Assembly (NCBI GenBank): GCA_014695255.1
Contig: JACJNX010000038.1
Coordinates: 91,713 to 155,712, forward strand
Source of the DNA: Cyanobacteria bacterium FACHB-63
Lineage (GTDB): Bacteria; Cyanobacteriota; Cyanobacteriia; Leptolyngbyales; Leptolyngbyaceae
DNA length: 64,000 nt
Direction of reading: 5' to 3'
Of the stretch, positions 8,776 to 18,312 are shown one piece after another. The notes under the pieces are model-generated. The model ran no database searches. It was not told the DNA's origin and saw only the letters and a list, made by a program, of their open reading frames with translations. Each line of letters begins with the position of its first letter. The first letter of the stretch is position 1. A program made the position numbers and the translations under genes.

Positions 8776-9218
8776 CCCTCTTGATTGCAGGAAGACCCTG
8801 GGGAGTGACTTGGGGCTTTACGCTATGGACAGCGAAGATTGCTCAGTTGTTCGGTTGGAATCCGGCGACAAGTGCATTCTGGAGCCAAGGGATGGGGGCT
8901 GAAGCGCTACGGAAAAGCATATTTGCTGACACGATTTCAGTGATGAATTTTGGAGTCGTATTAGGAGCAGCATTAGCAGCAACGTTGGCAGGTCGGTTAG
9001 CATTGAAAAAGCCTCAGTCAAAGCTTGCGATCGTGGCTGCTTTAGTTGGCGGATTAATGATGGGATACGGGGCAAGATTAGCATTTGGGTGTAATGTTGG
9101 AGCCTACTTTGGTGGGATTGCTTCTACCAGTTTGCATGGTTGGTTATGGATTGTGTTTGCGCTGTTGGGAACAGGAATTGGGATAAAGGCGCGATCGATC
9201 TTTAGGCTTTCTAACTGA
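8727..9218 (+). CDS. YeeE/YedE-family transporter, C-terminal part (frameshifted)
   Basis: The C-terminal half (about 163 codons) of the same transporter, starting VISLGAIALAVLNWL and containing the second conserved Cys motif AFGCNVGAYFGGIA. Joined to the upstream part with a one-base correction near 8725, the product would be about 390 residues, the normal family length. The GTG at 8727 is only the first codon of the open frame and is unlikely to be a real start. The high conservation of both halves argues that the lesion is recent or an error. Confidence 0.78.
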   Translation: MVISLGAIALAVLNWLTLLIAGRPWGVTWGFTLWTAKIAQLFGWNPATSAFWSQGMGAEALRKSIFADTISVMNFGVVLGAALAATLAGRLALKKPQSKLAIVAALVGGLMMGYGARLAFGCNVGAYFGGIASTSLHGWLWIVFALLGTGIGIKARSIFRLSN

Positions 9219-9234
9219 TTTGCTCGACTTTTAA

Positions 9235-9278
9235 TCTGCGCTCAAGACTTCCTAAAGATGGGAAGTCTTGAGCGCAGA
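9235..9278. terminator. 18-bp hairpin, bidirectional terminator
   Basis: A perfect inverted repeat: TCTGCGCTCAAGACTTCC at 9235-9252 pairs with 9261-9278 across an 8-nt loop. It lies between the convergent YedE gene and the small gene at 9333-9548, so it can terminate both. Confidence 0.75.
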
Positions 9279-9332
9279 AATCTGTTGTGAGGTTTTCTAG
9301 CCACCCTTAGCAGAAGGCTGATTGGATTGTAC

Positions 9333-9548
9333 TTAGCGGACAAAATGACGGAGATCTCGGAGCTTAGAGAGAAATCGATATCTCCAATGCAAATTATGAA
9401 GCATAACCCCGCTGGTGTTTTGGATTGCTTCTCGCGGAGGTTCAATCTCCCAAACGTCGTGAACTTTCAGTTCGTAACTCTCCGATTGCTTCATTTCCCA
9501 AGGCTCACCTGCCGAGATTTCTCGTTCAATCAGATTGTGAAATGCCAT
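9333..9548 (-). CDS. hypothetical small protein, 71 aa
   Basis: ATG at 9548 is preceded by a purine-rich stretch (GAGGCGAG) suitable as a ribosome-binding site. The product is charged and soluble (EREISAGEPWEMKQSESYEL; IEPPREAIQNTSG) and ends in a basic tail. It sits just downstream of ssuD on the same strand, separated by 176 bp, so it may be a late member of the ssu operon. I do not recognise the family. Confidence 0.5.
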   Translation of the reverse strand: MAFHNLIEREISAGEPWEMKQSESYELKVHDVWEIEPPREAIQNTSGVMLHNLHWRYRFLSKLRDLRHFVR

Positions 9549-9724
9549 AGTCTCGCCTCATCAAGAGTATTGAATCGCTACGAGTTCAAAAATTCGATTA
9601 GTCATAGTCCTACGCGAGTGGTAGTGACCTTCGTTGCAAAGACCGAAGTTGCGAATTCACCTGTTAATTGAGATACGATCGCTCGATAGTCTTTCAGATT
9701 TGCTCATTAAGTGAAATGGTGGAA

Positions 9725-10879
9725 TTAGTCTACGGTAGTGGTTGATTGTTGTTGCTTTGGAAATTTCTCATTCGCAACAATCTCCCCAAACGGGCTGAAC
9801 ATCACTTGCTGCTCGGTTTGCGTGAAGTGACTTAAAGGCAACTTAGGAAATAGCAATTCTGCGACGCGATAGGCTTCTTCCAGGTGGGGATAGCCTGACA
9901 GAATGAAGGTATCAACTCCGATGTTGGAATACTCCAGCATTCGCGCTGCGATCGTATCCGCATCCCCGACTAGCGCCGTTCCCGCTCCTCCTCGTACCAA
10001 ACCGACACCCGCCCACAGATTCGGACTAATTTCCAACGCCTCACGGCTCCCGTTATGCAACTGAGTCATGCGTTGCTGTCCTTCAGAATCCATTCGGGCA
10101 TAAGCTTTCTGGGCAGTCGCGATCGCGTCCTCATCCACATAGTGAATCAATTGATTCGCAGCATCCCAAGCTTCACTTTCTGTCTCGCGCACAATAACAT
10201 GCAGGCGAATACCGAATTTTAGCGATCGTCCTTGTTGTTCTGCCAATCGCCGCACCGATTGAATCTTTTCAGCAACCTGTTCTGGTGGTTCACCCCAAGT
10301 TAAATAGGTATCGACGTGCTTTGCAGCAATCTCTCTAGCAATCGGTGAAGAACCTCCAAACCAAAGCGGAGGATAGGGCTTCTGAACGGTCGGAAACAGC
10401 ATTTTTCCACCCTGAACGTTGAGATAATCGCCTTTCTGAGTGACTTCGTTTCCTTGGGCAATTTCGCGCCAAATCGCTAAGAATTCATCGGTTAAGCGAT
10501 AGCGATCGTCATGGCTCAAATGCAGTCCATCACCCGCTAACTCCACTGGGTCGCCGCCTGTCACCACATTGATCAATAACCGCCCATTCGATAGTCGGTC
10601 GAAAGTTGCCGCCATCCGAGCAGCAACCCCAGGAGAAACCAATCCCGGACGCACTGCAACCAGAAACCGCATTTGTTGTGTTAACGGCATCAATGTAGAA
10701 GCAACGATCCAAGCATCTTCGCAAGAACGGCCTGTTGGCAACAATGCTCCAAAAAAGCCTAAATGATCGACTGCTTGAGCGATTTGTTTCAAATAATCAT
10801 AGTTGGTCGCTCGTCCCCCGATCGAGGTTCCAAGGTAACGACCATCCCCATGAGTTGGAATAAACCAAAGAACTTGCAT
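9725..10879 (-). CDS. ssuD: alkanesulfonate monooxygenase SsuD
   Basis: 384 residues from ATG 10879 ([17 protein letters not shown]); the open frame extends 14 codons further but this is the family start. SsuD cleaves the C-S bond of alkanesulfonates with FMNH2 and O2, giving sulfite and an aldehyde. Diagnostic segments are [54 protein letters not shown] and [16 protein letters not shown]. The arginine and histidine ligands of the luciferase fold are present. It is last in ssuA-ssuC-ssuB-ssuD with a 19-bp gap to ssuB. No ssuE reductase is in the window, so reduced flavin must come from elsewhere. Confidence 0.95.
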   Translation of the reverse strand: MQVLWFIPTHGDGRYLGTSIGGRATNYDYLKQIAQAVDHLGFFGALLPTGRSCEDAWIVASTLMPLTQQMRFLVAVRPGLVSPGVAARMAATFDRLSNGRLLINVVTGGDPVELAGDGLHLSHDDRYRLTDEFLAIWREIAQGNEVTQKGDYLNVQGGKMLFPTVQKPYPPLWFGGSSPIAREIAAKHVDTYLTWGEPPEQVAEKIQSVRRLAEQQGRSLKFGIRLHVIVRETESEAWDAANQLIHYVDEDAIATAQKAYARMDSEGQQRMTQLHNGSREALEISPNLWAGVGLVRGGAGTALVGDADTIAARMLEYSNIGVDTFILSGYPHLEEAYRVAELLFPKLPLSHFTQTEQQVMFSPFGEIVANEKFPKQQQSTTTVD

Positions 10880-10898
10880 CAATGCTTCTCCTGATTGT

Positions 10899-11690
10899 CT
10901 ATCTGCGTGCTGGAACTTCAAAAATTGATAAATCAGCCGAATCCTGAGACTTAGAAGTCTTCTCTGATTGCATGACTCGTGCTAGAACTTGCTCAACAAG
11001 TTGGATAAAGGCTGGACTACTGCGATCGCGAGGACGGGGTAGAGAAATAGGAAGATCGATCGCAATCTCACCTGCTTCGAGCAAAATCACGCGATCGGCA
11101 AGTGCAACTGCTTCATCGACATCATGTGTAACCAGTAGGGCAGTAAATTGCTGTTCTTGCCAAAGCTGTTCAACCAAATGCTGCATCTCACGGCGAGTCA
11201 AAGCATCTAAAGCACTGAGCGGTTCATCAAGGAGTAGAAGACGCGGATTGCTCACTAACGCTCTTGCTAAAGCAACACGCTGCTTTTGTCCTCCAGAAAG
11301 AACCAGTGGAAAGTCCTGCGATCGATCTTCTAATCCAACTTGCTGCAATGCCCAAATTGCTTTATCTTTCCAGCGATGCCGAACCCCTAATCCCACATTT
11401 TGCAGCACTCGCTTCCACGGCAACAATCGTGCATCTTGAAACATGACACGTGCATTGGAATTGAGGGAACGCAAAGGTTCTCCGTTTATCAAAATTGTGC
11501 CGCTTGTCGATCGCTCTAATCCTGCGATTAAGCGCAATAACGTGCTTTTGCCGCATCCGCTCCGACCGACGATCGCAACAAACTGACCTGCTGCAACCTC
11601 TAAATTTAAGTCACGCAAAACACGCTGCTGACCGTAGGTTTGGCTTAACTGCCGGAGCTGTAAGGCTGCTCCTAAACGGGTTGATGTCAT
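10899..11690 (-). CDS. ssuB: aliphatic sulfonate ABC transporter ATPase SsuB
   Basis: About 263 residues from ATG 11690 (MTSTRLG). All ABC ATPase motifs are present: Walker [11 protein letters not shown]-loop [10 protein letters not shown], signature LSGGQKQR, Walker [13 protein letters not shown] and the H-loop [10 protein letters not shown]. The sequence closely follows the SsuB/TauB/NrtD nitrate-sulfonate-taurine group. It powers the SsuC permease at the inner membrane. Gap to ssuC 13 bp. Confidence 0.95.
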   Translation of the reverse strand: MTSTRLGAALQLRQLSQTYGQQRVLRDLNLEVAAGQFVAIVGRSGCGKSTLLRLIAGLERSTSGTILINGEPLRSLNSNARVMFQDARLLPWKRVLQNVGLGVRHRWKDKAIWALQQVGLEDRSQDFPLVLSGGQKQRVALARALVSNPRLLLLDEPLSALDALTRREMQHLVEQLWQEQQFTALLVTHDVDEAVALADRVILLEAGEIAIDLPISLPRPRDRSSPAFIQLVEQVLARVMQSEKTSKSQDSADLSIFEVPARR

Positions 11691-11703
11691 TGATTTCCTT
11701 GCC

Positions 11704-12486
11704 TTAAGCAATTTGATAACTGGGGTGCCACTGTAGCAATTTCGTTTCTAAAAACTTCGCGATCGTATCCGCAACTTTTCCGAGCAGCGAATACATCAAA
11801 ATGCTGAATACTACAATATCTGTTCTCATGAATTCCCTAGCGTTCATCGCCATGTACCCGATGCCAGAATCAGAAGCAATGGTTTCAGCAACAATTAGAG
11901 TGAGCCACATGAAACCGAGTGCATATCTCAAGCCGACAAGAATCGAGGGAATTGCTCCAGGTAAAACAACCTGCCAGAATAATTCTGTAGAACTTAAGCC
12001 GTATGCTTTTCCCATTTCAATTAACCCTCGATCGACTGTCCGAACTCCATGAAAGGTATTGAGATAGATGGGAAAAAATACGCCAATTGAAACCAAAAAG
12101 AGCTTCGCCTCCTCACCGATGCCGAACCACAGAATCACAAGGGGAATCATGGCTAGGTGCGGAATGTTTCGCAACATTTGCACCGTGGTATCAAGTAGTC
12201 TCTCAGCCACAGGGAGCGAACCCGTTAGCAAGCCTAATCCAAAGCCGATCGATCCTCCGACTGCTAAACCTGTAAATGCACGGGCTGTACTCACCCACAG
12301 ATTTCGGGACAATTCACCCGTATTCGCTAACTGAATTCCTGCCTGAACTACCGCAGTCGGTGCTGGAAGCACACGAGTGGATAAAATTCCAGCCTGAGCT
12401 AATCCCTGCCATAGAACAATCAGGGCGATCGGTACTGCCCACGGAACAAGCTGATTGGCTCTAAACTTACGAAATGTTTTCTGCAT
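11704..12486 (-). CDS. ssuC: aliphatic sulfonate ABC transporter permease SsuC
   Basis: 260 residues, ATG 12486. A BPD-type permease with about six hydrophobic helices and the EAA loop ([20 protein letters not shown]). N-terminal [19 protein letters not shown] and the segment [20 protein letters not shown] are typical of SsuC. It forms the membrane channel with SsuB. Only 6 bp separate it from ssuA, indicating translation from one transcript. Confidence 0.95.
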   Translation of the reverse strand: MQKTFRKFRANQLVPWAVPIALIVLWQGLAQAGILSTRVLPAPTAVVQAGIQLANTGELSRNLWVSTARAFTGLAVGGSIGFGLGLLTGSLPVAERLLDTTVQMLRNIPHLAMIPLVILWFGIGEEAKLFLVSIGVFFPIYLNTFHGVRTVDRGLIEMGKAYGLSSTELFWQVVLPGAIPSILVGLRYALGFMWLTLIVAETIASDSGIGYMAMNAREFMRTDIVVFSILMYSLLGKVADTIAKFLETKLLQWHPSYQIA

Positions 12487-12492
12487 GACACC

Positions 12493-13566
12493 CTATTGCT
12501 GAACTTTCGCGACTTCTTGAACTTTCACAGGCTTGGGCAGTAGTCCCAACTGAAGAAAGGTATCTGCAACTTGCTGCTGATAGCTCACAACATCGGGCTT
12601 AATCGCTTGAACTCCCGAAGGACGACGCTCTAACACTTCTTCTAATACAGGTACTTCAATTCCAAGCTGTGGCGATAGTTGTGCGGCAGCTTCTTTCACA
12701 TTCGCCTTCGCCCAAGCATCTGCTTTTTCAACTTCTTCTACGATCGCCTTTACTTGCTCTGGATATTTATCTGTAAATGGTTTCGCAGCTAAATAAAATT
12801 CTCGATTTGCAACCAAGCCCTCTCCATCTCGGATCACTCGCGCTTCAGTTGCCTGCTTTGCCGCAGTAAAAAACGGATCCCAAATGACCCAAGCATCCAC
12901 TGTTCCTTGTTCAAAGGCTGCTCTTGCATCTGCAGGCGGCAAAAATACAGGCTGAATTTCTTCGTACTTTACACCTGCCTCCTTCAACGCTTGCACAAGA
13001 AAAAAGTGAACATTAGAGCCTTTATTCAATGCAATCTTCTTTCCCTTGAGATCTTTTACGGACTGAATCGAGGAATCCTTTCGTACTAAAATTGCTTCGC
13101 CCTTCGGGTTTGGAGCTTGATTCGCAATGTAAACAAGGGGTGCGCCTGCTGCTTGAGCGAAGATTGGTGGAGCTTCGCCCGTATGTCCGAAGTCAATGCT
13201 GCCTGCATTGAGCGCCTCAAGTAGCTGAGGTCCGGCGGGGAATTGTGTCCATTGTACTGAAACACCTTGTCCTTTTAATCGTTGTTCAAGGTTGCCTTTC
13301 GCTTTCAAAATGTTGAGCGTACCGAATTTTTGATACCCCACTCGAATCACTTTGCCTTCAACATTCTGCCCAGTAGACGTATTAGTTGCGGAAGTTGGTG
13401 CAATTGCATTAGACGAATTGCTGGCAGAACAAGCGCTCAGGACAACATTAATCCCGAAGCCAAGCGTACATAACACCGCAAACGATCGTGTCACATAAAA
13501 TTTTTCTCGCTTGGCTTGTTTACCTCTATTTTTATAGATCGAGGTTTTTTTCAACAATGTGAGCAC
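12493..13566 (-). CDS. ssuA: aliphatic sulfonate-binding lipoprotein SsuA
   Basis: 357 residues with a GTG start at 13566, preceded by GGAGAAG. The N-terminus has a basic region, a hydrophobic core and a lipobox (VVLSACSAS), so the mature protein is probably a lipid-anchored periplasmic binder. The core shows the SsuA/NrtA fold: VIRVGYQKFGTLNILKA, GSIDFGHTGEAPPIFAQAAG, KKIALNKGSNVHFFLVQAL and GTVDAWVIWDPFF. First gene of the ssuACBD operon. Confidence 0.93.
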   Translation of the reverse strand: MLTLLKKTSIYKNRGKQAKREKFYVTRSFAVLCTLGFGINVVLSACSASNSSNAIAPTSATNTSTGQNVEGKVIRVGYQKFGTLNILKAKGNLEQRLKGQGVSVQWTQFPAGPQLLEALNAGSIDFGHTGEAPPIFAQAAGAPLVYIANQAPNPKGEAILVRKDSSIQSVKDLKGKKIALNKGSNVHFFLVQALKEAGVKYEEIQPVFLPPADARAAFEQGTVDAWVIWDPFFTAAKQATEARVIRDGEGLVANREFYLAAKPFTDKYPEQVKAIVEEVEKADAWAKANVKEAAAQLSPQLGIEVPVLEEVLERRPSGVQAIKPDVVSYQQQVADTFLQLGLLPKPVKVQEVAKVQQ

Positions 13567-13607
13567 TTTTCTTCTCCAAGCCTACAAATACGGTTCTTCT
13601 CCAAGGC

Positions 13608-13639
13608 TAATCCGGTAAGTTGATCGGCTTACCGGATTA
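13608..13639. promoter_or_regulatory. 12-bp inverted repeat upstream of ssuA
   Basis: TAATCCGGTAAG and its exact reverse complement CTTACCGGATTA are separated by 8 nt, 42 bp upstream of the ssuA start. Between it and ssuA the sequence TTGGAGAAGAA (in the ssuA direction) occurs twice. It could be an operator for a sulfur regulator or a leader hairpin. Confidence 0.5.
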
Positions 13640-13836
13640 TTTAAGTCAGATTAGCAGCATGACATATTGGCTGCAACCCAATAAAGTACCTTTGTTACAA
13701 AACAGGAGTTGTTTTGGATTCAAGCTTGCTTCAAGAGGCTTTAACGACTTTTATTCCAGCAAAAGAAGATCTATCAAATATCCCTGGTTTTCTACTCATC
13801 TTTGTAGAATGGATATTTTGTATTAACGAAATATCT

Positions 13837-14244
13837 CTATTCAATCACAACGGCATTCAGAAGCTCTAGCGGAACCGTGAAGACGTAGTAGATAACTCCC
13901 AATCCTAATAGAACGATTGTCAAACTCGAAAGAATCACCCAGCGATCCGGTGGCTCATAGGTATCCTCTTCGATATCGTTGCGAACGGCAAAGTAATGCT
14001 GGGTCGAAAGAAAGACCGAGAGAAGACCAGCGATCGCGAACGCAAGTCCCAGTTTCCAACCTGCTCCGGGCGGTTGAGGAGCCATTGGCGGACGCAGAAC
14101 TCTCAGACGAACAATGAGAACACCAAATCCCATCAACGCAATACCGCTTCGCATCCAAGCAAGATAGGTGCGCTCATTTGCAAGATGATCGCGGATGCGA
14201 TTGGGATTTAGCTTTTTCGGTTTTTCCTGGAGTTCTGCGCTCAT
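13837..14244 (-). CDS. DUF202/YidH-family membrane protein
   Basis: 135 residues, ATG 14244. The N-terminal signature RDHLANERTYLAWMRSGIAL is that of DUF202. Three hydrophobic segments follow: residues about 32-50, 63-80 and 105-125, the last ending in YYVFTVPLELL. Function is unknown for the family. It is on the same strand as the ssu operon but 270 bp upstream of it, so probably separate. Confidence 0.85.
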   Translation of the reverse strand: MSAELQEKPKKLNPNRIRDHLANERTYLAWMRSGIALMGFGVLIVRLRVLRPPMAPQPPGAGWKLGLAFAIAGLLSVFLSTQHYFAVRNDIEEDTYEPPDRWVILSSLTIVLLGLGVIYYVFTVPLELLNAVVIE

Positions 14245-14725
14245 AGATTCTTAATTGGTACTACCTGTGATCGAAACATCCCAGATAGCGGCTTTAATAT
14301 TGGCTGAAGTTAGAACTGGTCTGGGGATCGGAAACAGCCTGAGGTTGCTAGTTAGTTGCAGTAGTCATAATTAACTTCCTGAACTATTTGAGCAATGAGA
14401 ATTTTTGACGAACATAAATAGCGACACCATTCAGTACTAAAATCAGTGTCAGTAATACTGAGATAGTTTTGCTCTTCTAAAAGCATTTCTACAAGCAGTG
14501 ATCAATCCTGCTAGGAGAGCGGTCGAAACAGCAGATGTAACTTGTTTTCTCACGGACTTGAAGAGAATCAGCAACTTCTGTATGAAAATACGATTCATGG
14601 CTCGGATTTTAGTATTTTGCTCACAAAAAGGCTATCACCCTAGAGATGAAGAAATCAAGTGGAATCGATGCGAAGAATTCATCGTTCTCATACCCGCAGG
14701 TCTACCGCTCTGCTACAAGGTTGTT
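14245..14725. other. intergenic region, no supported gene
   Basis: Noncoding sequence between the DUF202 gene and the ISAs1 remnant. A 78-codon open frame on the + strand (14498-14734) lacks codon bias and family features. It probably contains part of the decayed IS flank. Confidence 0.35.
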
Positions 14726-15600
14726 TCATTGTAGGAGAGGAAATATTCGCTGGAGTTGATTGGCGAACTGTCGTTTAGCAGTTGCCATTGAAGTAAAGCC
14801 GACTGACCGAGCTAGGGTGATGAAGAAGTTGCGTATCACTGACCCATTCGCTGCTGCATATCGACCTGACTGCGGTGCGTTGTCTTCGTTAAACGTGACA
14901 GCTTTGACCCAATGCAATCGATTTTCAATGCTCCAATGCCCGCGAATGATGCGATGAAACTGTTCTGCATCCGCGACGACGCTACTGATGTAGGACTGCC
15001 GCTCGTCAAACGGTTTGCCGTCTCGACACCCCTGTCGTTGCACCACGATGTAGGATTGTATTCCTGGCCACTCGTGCCCAAATGCTGCGACCTCATCAAA
15101 CACGCTGACTTGCCAGCTCGTGCTCCGTCCATGACCTTGTTCGTGTTCCTGATAGCCACTTGACGGCTGATTCGTCTTTGATTGTTGCTCGATGCCTCGG
15201 TACAATCGCTGTTGATTTGCTTTGACGCATACGAGGTAGTCGTTGCCTTGCTTGACGATCTGGTGCAGTGTTTTTTTGACAGTGTAATGGTCATCGTCAG
15301 TCACGCTGCCTTTGATGCTTTTGCCATCGGCTGCAAACCACTCTCCCGCCTCTACCTCATACTGTAACTGTGCCCAATCAGTAAACACAGCCGCTAGAAC
15401 GTCGTAATTCAACTGTTGCATCACGCGGCGAAAGGTTGAGTAGAAAGGAAGCTTTGTGTCGGGTGCGAGTTCCAACGTTTGGCAAATCTCCCGACCCTAG
15501 ATCTCGACAAACTCCGCTAACGATCGGTAGCCCCAGTACCCCATCATTGCACCCAAGATAATCAGCAGTAAGGTAATGTGCTAGACGTGTGGACCAGGGG
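14726..15600 (-). pseudogene. ISAs1-family transposase pseudogene
   Basis: The intact part (14726-15475, 249 codons) carries ISAs1 features: ADGKSIKGS, VCVKANQ, IQSYIVVQRQG, IIRGHWSIENRLHWV and EDNAPQSGRYAAANGS. Upstream in the same frame the N-terminal domain can still be read (LLLIILGAMMGYWGYRSLAEF), but it is interrupted by TAG at 15497-15499 and further stops near 15590. The transposase is therefore inactive. I could not fix the element ends. Confidence 0.85.
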
Positions 15601-15791
15601 ATCATCGAATTCTGCTTCTAAACGCAGCCTCCCAAAAGTCATCCCCATGTCTAGAACACAATCCCCCACACTCTGTAACAGTTGCAAGCCTTAATAAAGT
15701 TTACGTGAACCTTAGCGCACAAGTCGAACCCATCGTTTGATTTTGCGTCACCCTAAGTTATAGTCACATTCCCAAACGTGAGGGCAGAGAC

Positions 15792-17363
15792 ATGGCAATT
15801 GGAATCAGACGAAGCACAGGGTTAATGGTTATCGCCCTGCTTACGGTGCTATTGCCCAGTCAGCCAGGATTTGGGAAGGAAAGAAGTGAGTCTAAGGCTC
15901 CTTTAGTAGCTGAGATTGCGTTTCAATATGCCGCAATTGATCGATCTCCCGCGGCTGTGAGAGTTTTGGATCAGGCGCTATCCCTCACAGAAACCATGCA
16001 GAGTGAGTGTTATAAAGCAACACCACTGATGCGGGTTGCCAACGGCTACACGCTGGTAGGTCAAGCGAGTAAAGGGCAACAGTTGCTCACAAAAGCGTTT
16101 CAGATTGGGCGTGCTCAAACGATCGCGAACTGTACCCTCAGTGCCACCTCACCAGAAGAATCATTGCTCAACAGAGCGGGTGAATACGCAAAAGCAGGGT
16201 ATTACGATTTTGCGCTGACAATTATTCGAGGAGTGGATAACTGGTTTCGTCCGATCGCAATGATCAGAGTGGTTGACTCGTATCAGAAGGATCAAAAGCC
16301 TGAGCAAGCGAGGCAAATTTTAGACGAAGCGATCGCCCTTGCTCAACGCAATTCAGATCTCCGAATGCGGCGACAAACTCTCCTAGGAATTGCCTTTGAA
16401 CTCAAGCGCACTAAGCAAACACTATTCTTGCCAGTTGTGCTTCAGCAAGCTCTAGAGAGTATCGGCGCTCGTCCTCAGTCGCCATCGCAAGAAGATATCT
16501 CTTGGGATATTACCCAAAAACTTCAAGTTTCCGATTTGATGCTCGGAAGTGGACAGAAACCGCAAGCGATCGCGCTACTCAATCAAGTTCTACCGGAAAT
16601 TCAAGCCCTGCGATCGACTCAGTTTCCCTCTGAGCCAGTCCATCTTCTTAGCAAAGCTGCGACTCAATACGCAGCCGTAGGGGAATTGAGTCAAGCCAAG
16701 GCGATTTTAGCAACCGCTCAATCGAAAGCTCAGGCATTAGCCCCCTCTCCATTTCGCAATTCTGCCGTTACCCAAGTAGCCAGAGGATATGCTGAAATCG
16801 GACAGCTTCGAACTGCGCGTGGCTTGGCAGGTCAAATTAAAACGCAGACAGACCGAGAGCAAGTGCTGCAAGCGATCGCAATGCAGTATGCCAAAGCTGG
16901 AAAAGCTGCTGAGGCAGTGAAGGTAGCGCGATCGCTCTCAAGTGCAAAAAACTTGGCTCTCTCTGAGATCGTCAGACATTATCTGGCAAATCAGCAGTAT
17001 GACCAGGCGTTGCAGATTGCTCAACAGGAACGAGTTCAAAGCATCCTTCCTGAAGTCGCGCTTGCTTATGCTGAAGCAGGGAAACCACAGCAGGCAAAGC
17101 AAATTGTGCAGTCGATTCCATCGCCGTCTAATAATCCTGCTCATTTAGATTGGTTGATGCCTGCTTTAGCTCGATCGTTTGCCCAGATTGGACAGTTTGA
17201 CCAGGCGATGCAAGTTGCCCAAGCGACACAAGCGAAAGAGTACAAGAGCCAAGCCCTGACCGCGATTGCGACCCAGTACCTTGCCAAAGACGGAGTTGCA
17301 AATCGAGCAAAAGCGACTGAAATCCTGAATCAAGCTCTTCAGGTGGCGCTGTCGATCAAGTAG
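15792..17363 (+). CDS. secreted helical-repeat (TPR-like) protein
   Basis: 523 residues from ATG 15792. A signal peptide is evident: basic MAIGIRRSTG, a hydrophobic stretch and a cut near GFGKE. The rest is a run of helix-turn-helix units of about 34-40 residues rich in Ala, Gln and Leu, such as QARQILDEAIALAQ, SQAKAILATAQSKAQ, YAKAGKAAEAVKVARSL and KATEILNQALQVA. These are TPR/SEL-like repeats, predicted to form a periplasmic scaffold. No catalytic motif is visible. It stands alone between an IS remnant and a decayed toxin-antitoxin locus. Confidence 0.75.
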   Translation: MAIGIRRSTGLMVIALLTVLLPSQPGFGKERSESKAPLVAEIAFQYAAIDRSPAAVRVLDQALSLTETMQSECYKATPLMRVANGYTLVGQASKGQQLLTKAFQIGRAQTIANCTLSATSPEESLLNRAGEYAKAGYYDFALTIIRGVDNWFRPIAMIRVVDSYQKDQKPEQARQILDEAIALAQRNSDLRMRRQTLLGIAFELKRTKQTLFLPVVLQQALESIGARPQSPSQEDISWDITQKLQVSDLMLGSGQKPQAIALLNQVLPEIQALRSTQFPSEPVHLLSKAATQYAAVGELSQAKAILATAQSKAQALAPSPFRNSAVTQVARGYAEIGQLRTARGLAGQIKTQTDREQVLQAIAMQYAKAGKAAEAVKVARSLSSAKNLALSEIVRHYLANQQYDQALQIAQQERVQSILPEVALAYAEAGKPQQAKQIVQSIPSPSNNPAHLDWLMPALARSFAQIGQFDQAMQVAQATQAKEYKSQALTAIATQYLAKDGVANRAKATEILNQALQVALSIK

Positions 17364-17765
17364 CAAAACTCTGTCCTCGCAGTGCAGGGGTTCTCAAATT
17401 TGAGCGCTACATCGGCTGCTCTTTGGGGCGAGGTGGTTACTCGGGCGGGAATGAACTCCGTCTCCTGCGGCACCGATGCAAGCGGCACCGATGCAAAGCG
17501 CCCCTCACGTCAATCCTGCTTGGCTTACTCAATGCGTTCTGATCGACTGGAGACAAAATTCCACCACTTATGCCGCACGCCTACGGGCTTACCGCCGACT
17601 ACAATGCAGCGCGCTGCTTGTTCAGCAGAAACGGTCACTGCTGTACTAGAAGTAAGGACTGCCAGTCGATGCTGAGCGATCGCCATTCCGTTAACCTGCA
17701 ACCCTTCGGTGACGCTGTATGCTGCCTGCTAGGAGTAAGCCTGCAATCACCACCCTCGGAGGCCC
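17364..17765 (+). other. decayed region, possible TnpB 3' remnant
   Basis: No intact gene. It contains a perfect 15-bp tandem duplication (GCGGCACCGATGCAA at 17467-17481 and 17482-17496). An open frame ending at 17776 reads GLTADYNAARCL and SVNLQPFGDAV, ending EAHEF. This is reminiscent of the C-terminal zinc-finger and tail of IS200/IS605 TnpB proteins, but too degraded to be sure. Confidence 0.3.
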
Positions 17766-18137
17766 ATGAGTTCTAACTTGGTTTCAGAATTGATTCCCAA
17801 CGATCGCTTGAATGCCCCCTCGTCGCAAATTGCCCAGTTCTGCGGTTCCTGCGGAGTTGCGCTTCGCGCTAAACGCTGCAATGTCACTGAGTTTGCGGTG
17901 TTTGGTTCGGTGCTTCGCTCCGATTTCAAGCCTGACGTGAGCGATATTGATGTCCTCGTCGCGTTCAACTCTGATTACTCGTGGACTTTCGATGCCGCGT
18001 TTCAAATGCGCGAAGAATTGATGGGGCTGTTTCAGCGCAAGCTAGACCTCATCATTCGCAAGTCCCTCGAACAAAGCTCTAACTGGGTATGACGCAACCA
18101 AATTCTCAATTCAGCACGGGTGATTTATGCCGCTTGA
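17766..18137 (+). pseudogene. MNT-type nucleotidyltransferase antitoxin, truncated
   Basis: A minimal nucleotidyltransferase, the antitoxin of HEPN-MNT pairs. The active-site pattern is present: FAVFGSVLRSDFKPDVSDID, with GS and DxD. A TGA at 18090-18092 stops the frame after SNWV. The same frame then continues RNQILNSARVIYAA to a second TGA at 18135-18137, so the first stop looks like a CGA-to-TGA mutation. Before the active site, 12 extra residues (CGSCGVALRAKR) replace what is normally a short turn. Their DNA is rich in short GCG-containing inverted segments, resembling a small repeat inserted in frame. Confidence 0.7.
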
Positions 18138-18186
18138 AGATCGAGATTCAGCATCGCTCTCGTTCTTGAAAATTGCTACACTCTAA
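18127..18186 (+). pseudogene. HEPN toxin, N-terminal fragment
   Basis: An ATG within the end of the MNT frame starts MPLEDRDSASLSFLKIATL and stops after 19 codons. The position (4-base-type overlap with the antitoxin end) and the start (DRDSASL) fit the beginning of a HEPN-domain toxin. The rest of the toxin is lost. Confidence 0.45.
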
Positions 18187-18216
18187 CGGAGTTGTTGACT
18201 AATTTAAGTTCGGGCA

Positions 18217-18312
18217 ATGGCAGCTATTACGATCGACCTTCCTGATACTTTGATCGAGCAACTGGCTGATGTGCAGAAGCAATTACCAGAATTACTACGT
18301 CACTGTGTTTAG
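18217..18312 (+). pseudogene. short fragment, antitoxin-like N-terminus
   Basis: A 31-codon frame beginning MAAITIDLPDTLIEQL and ending after PELLRHCV. Such starts (AITIDLPD.L..QL) occur in small ribbon-helix-helix or UPF0175-type antitoxins of cyanobacteria. The frame stops far short of a full protein, so it is most likely a remnant of another antitoxin gene. Confidence 0.4.

Noticed and set aside
9242..9671. Several short frames on both strands around the hairpin at 9235
   Set aside because: They are shadows of the 71-codon gene at 9333-9548 or of the inverted repeat.
14498..14734. 78-codon + strand frame left of the ISAs1 remnant
   Set aside because: No family features and composition like noncoding DNA. 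It overlaps the transposase end.
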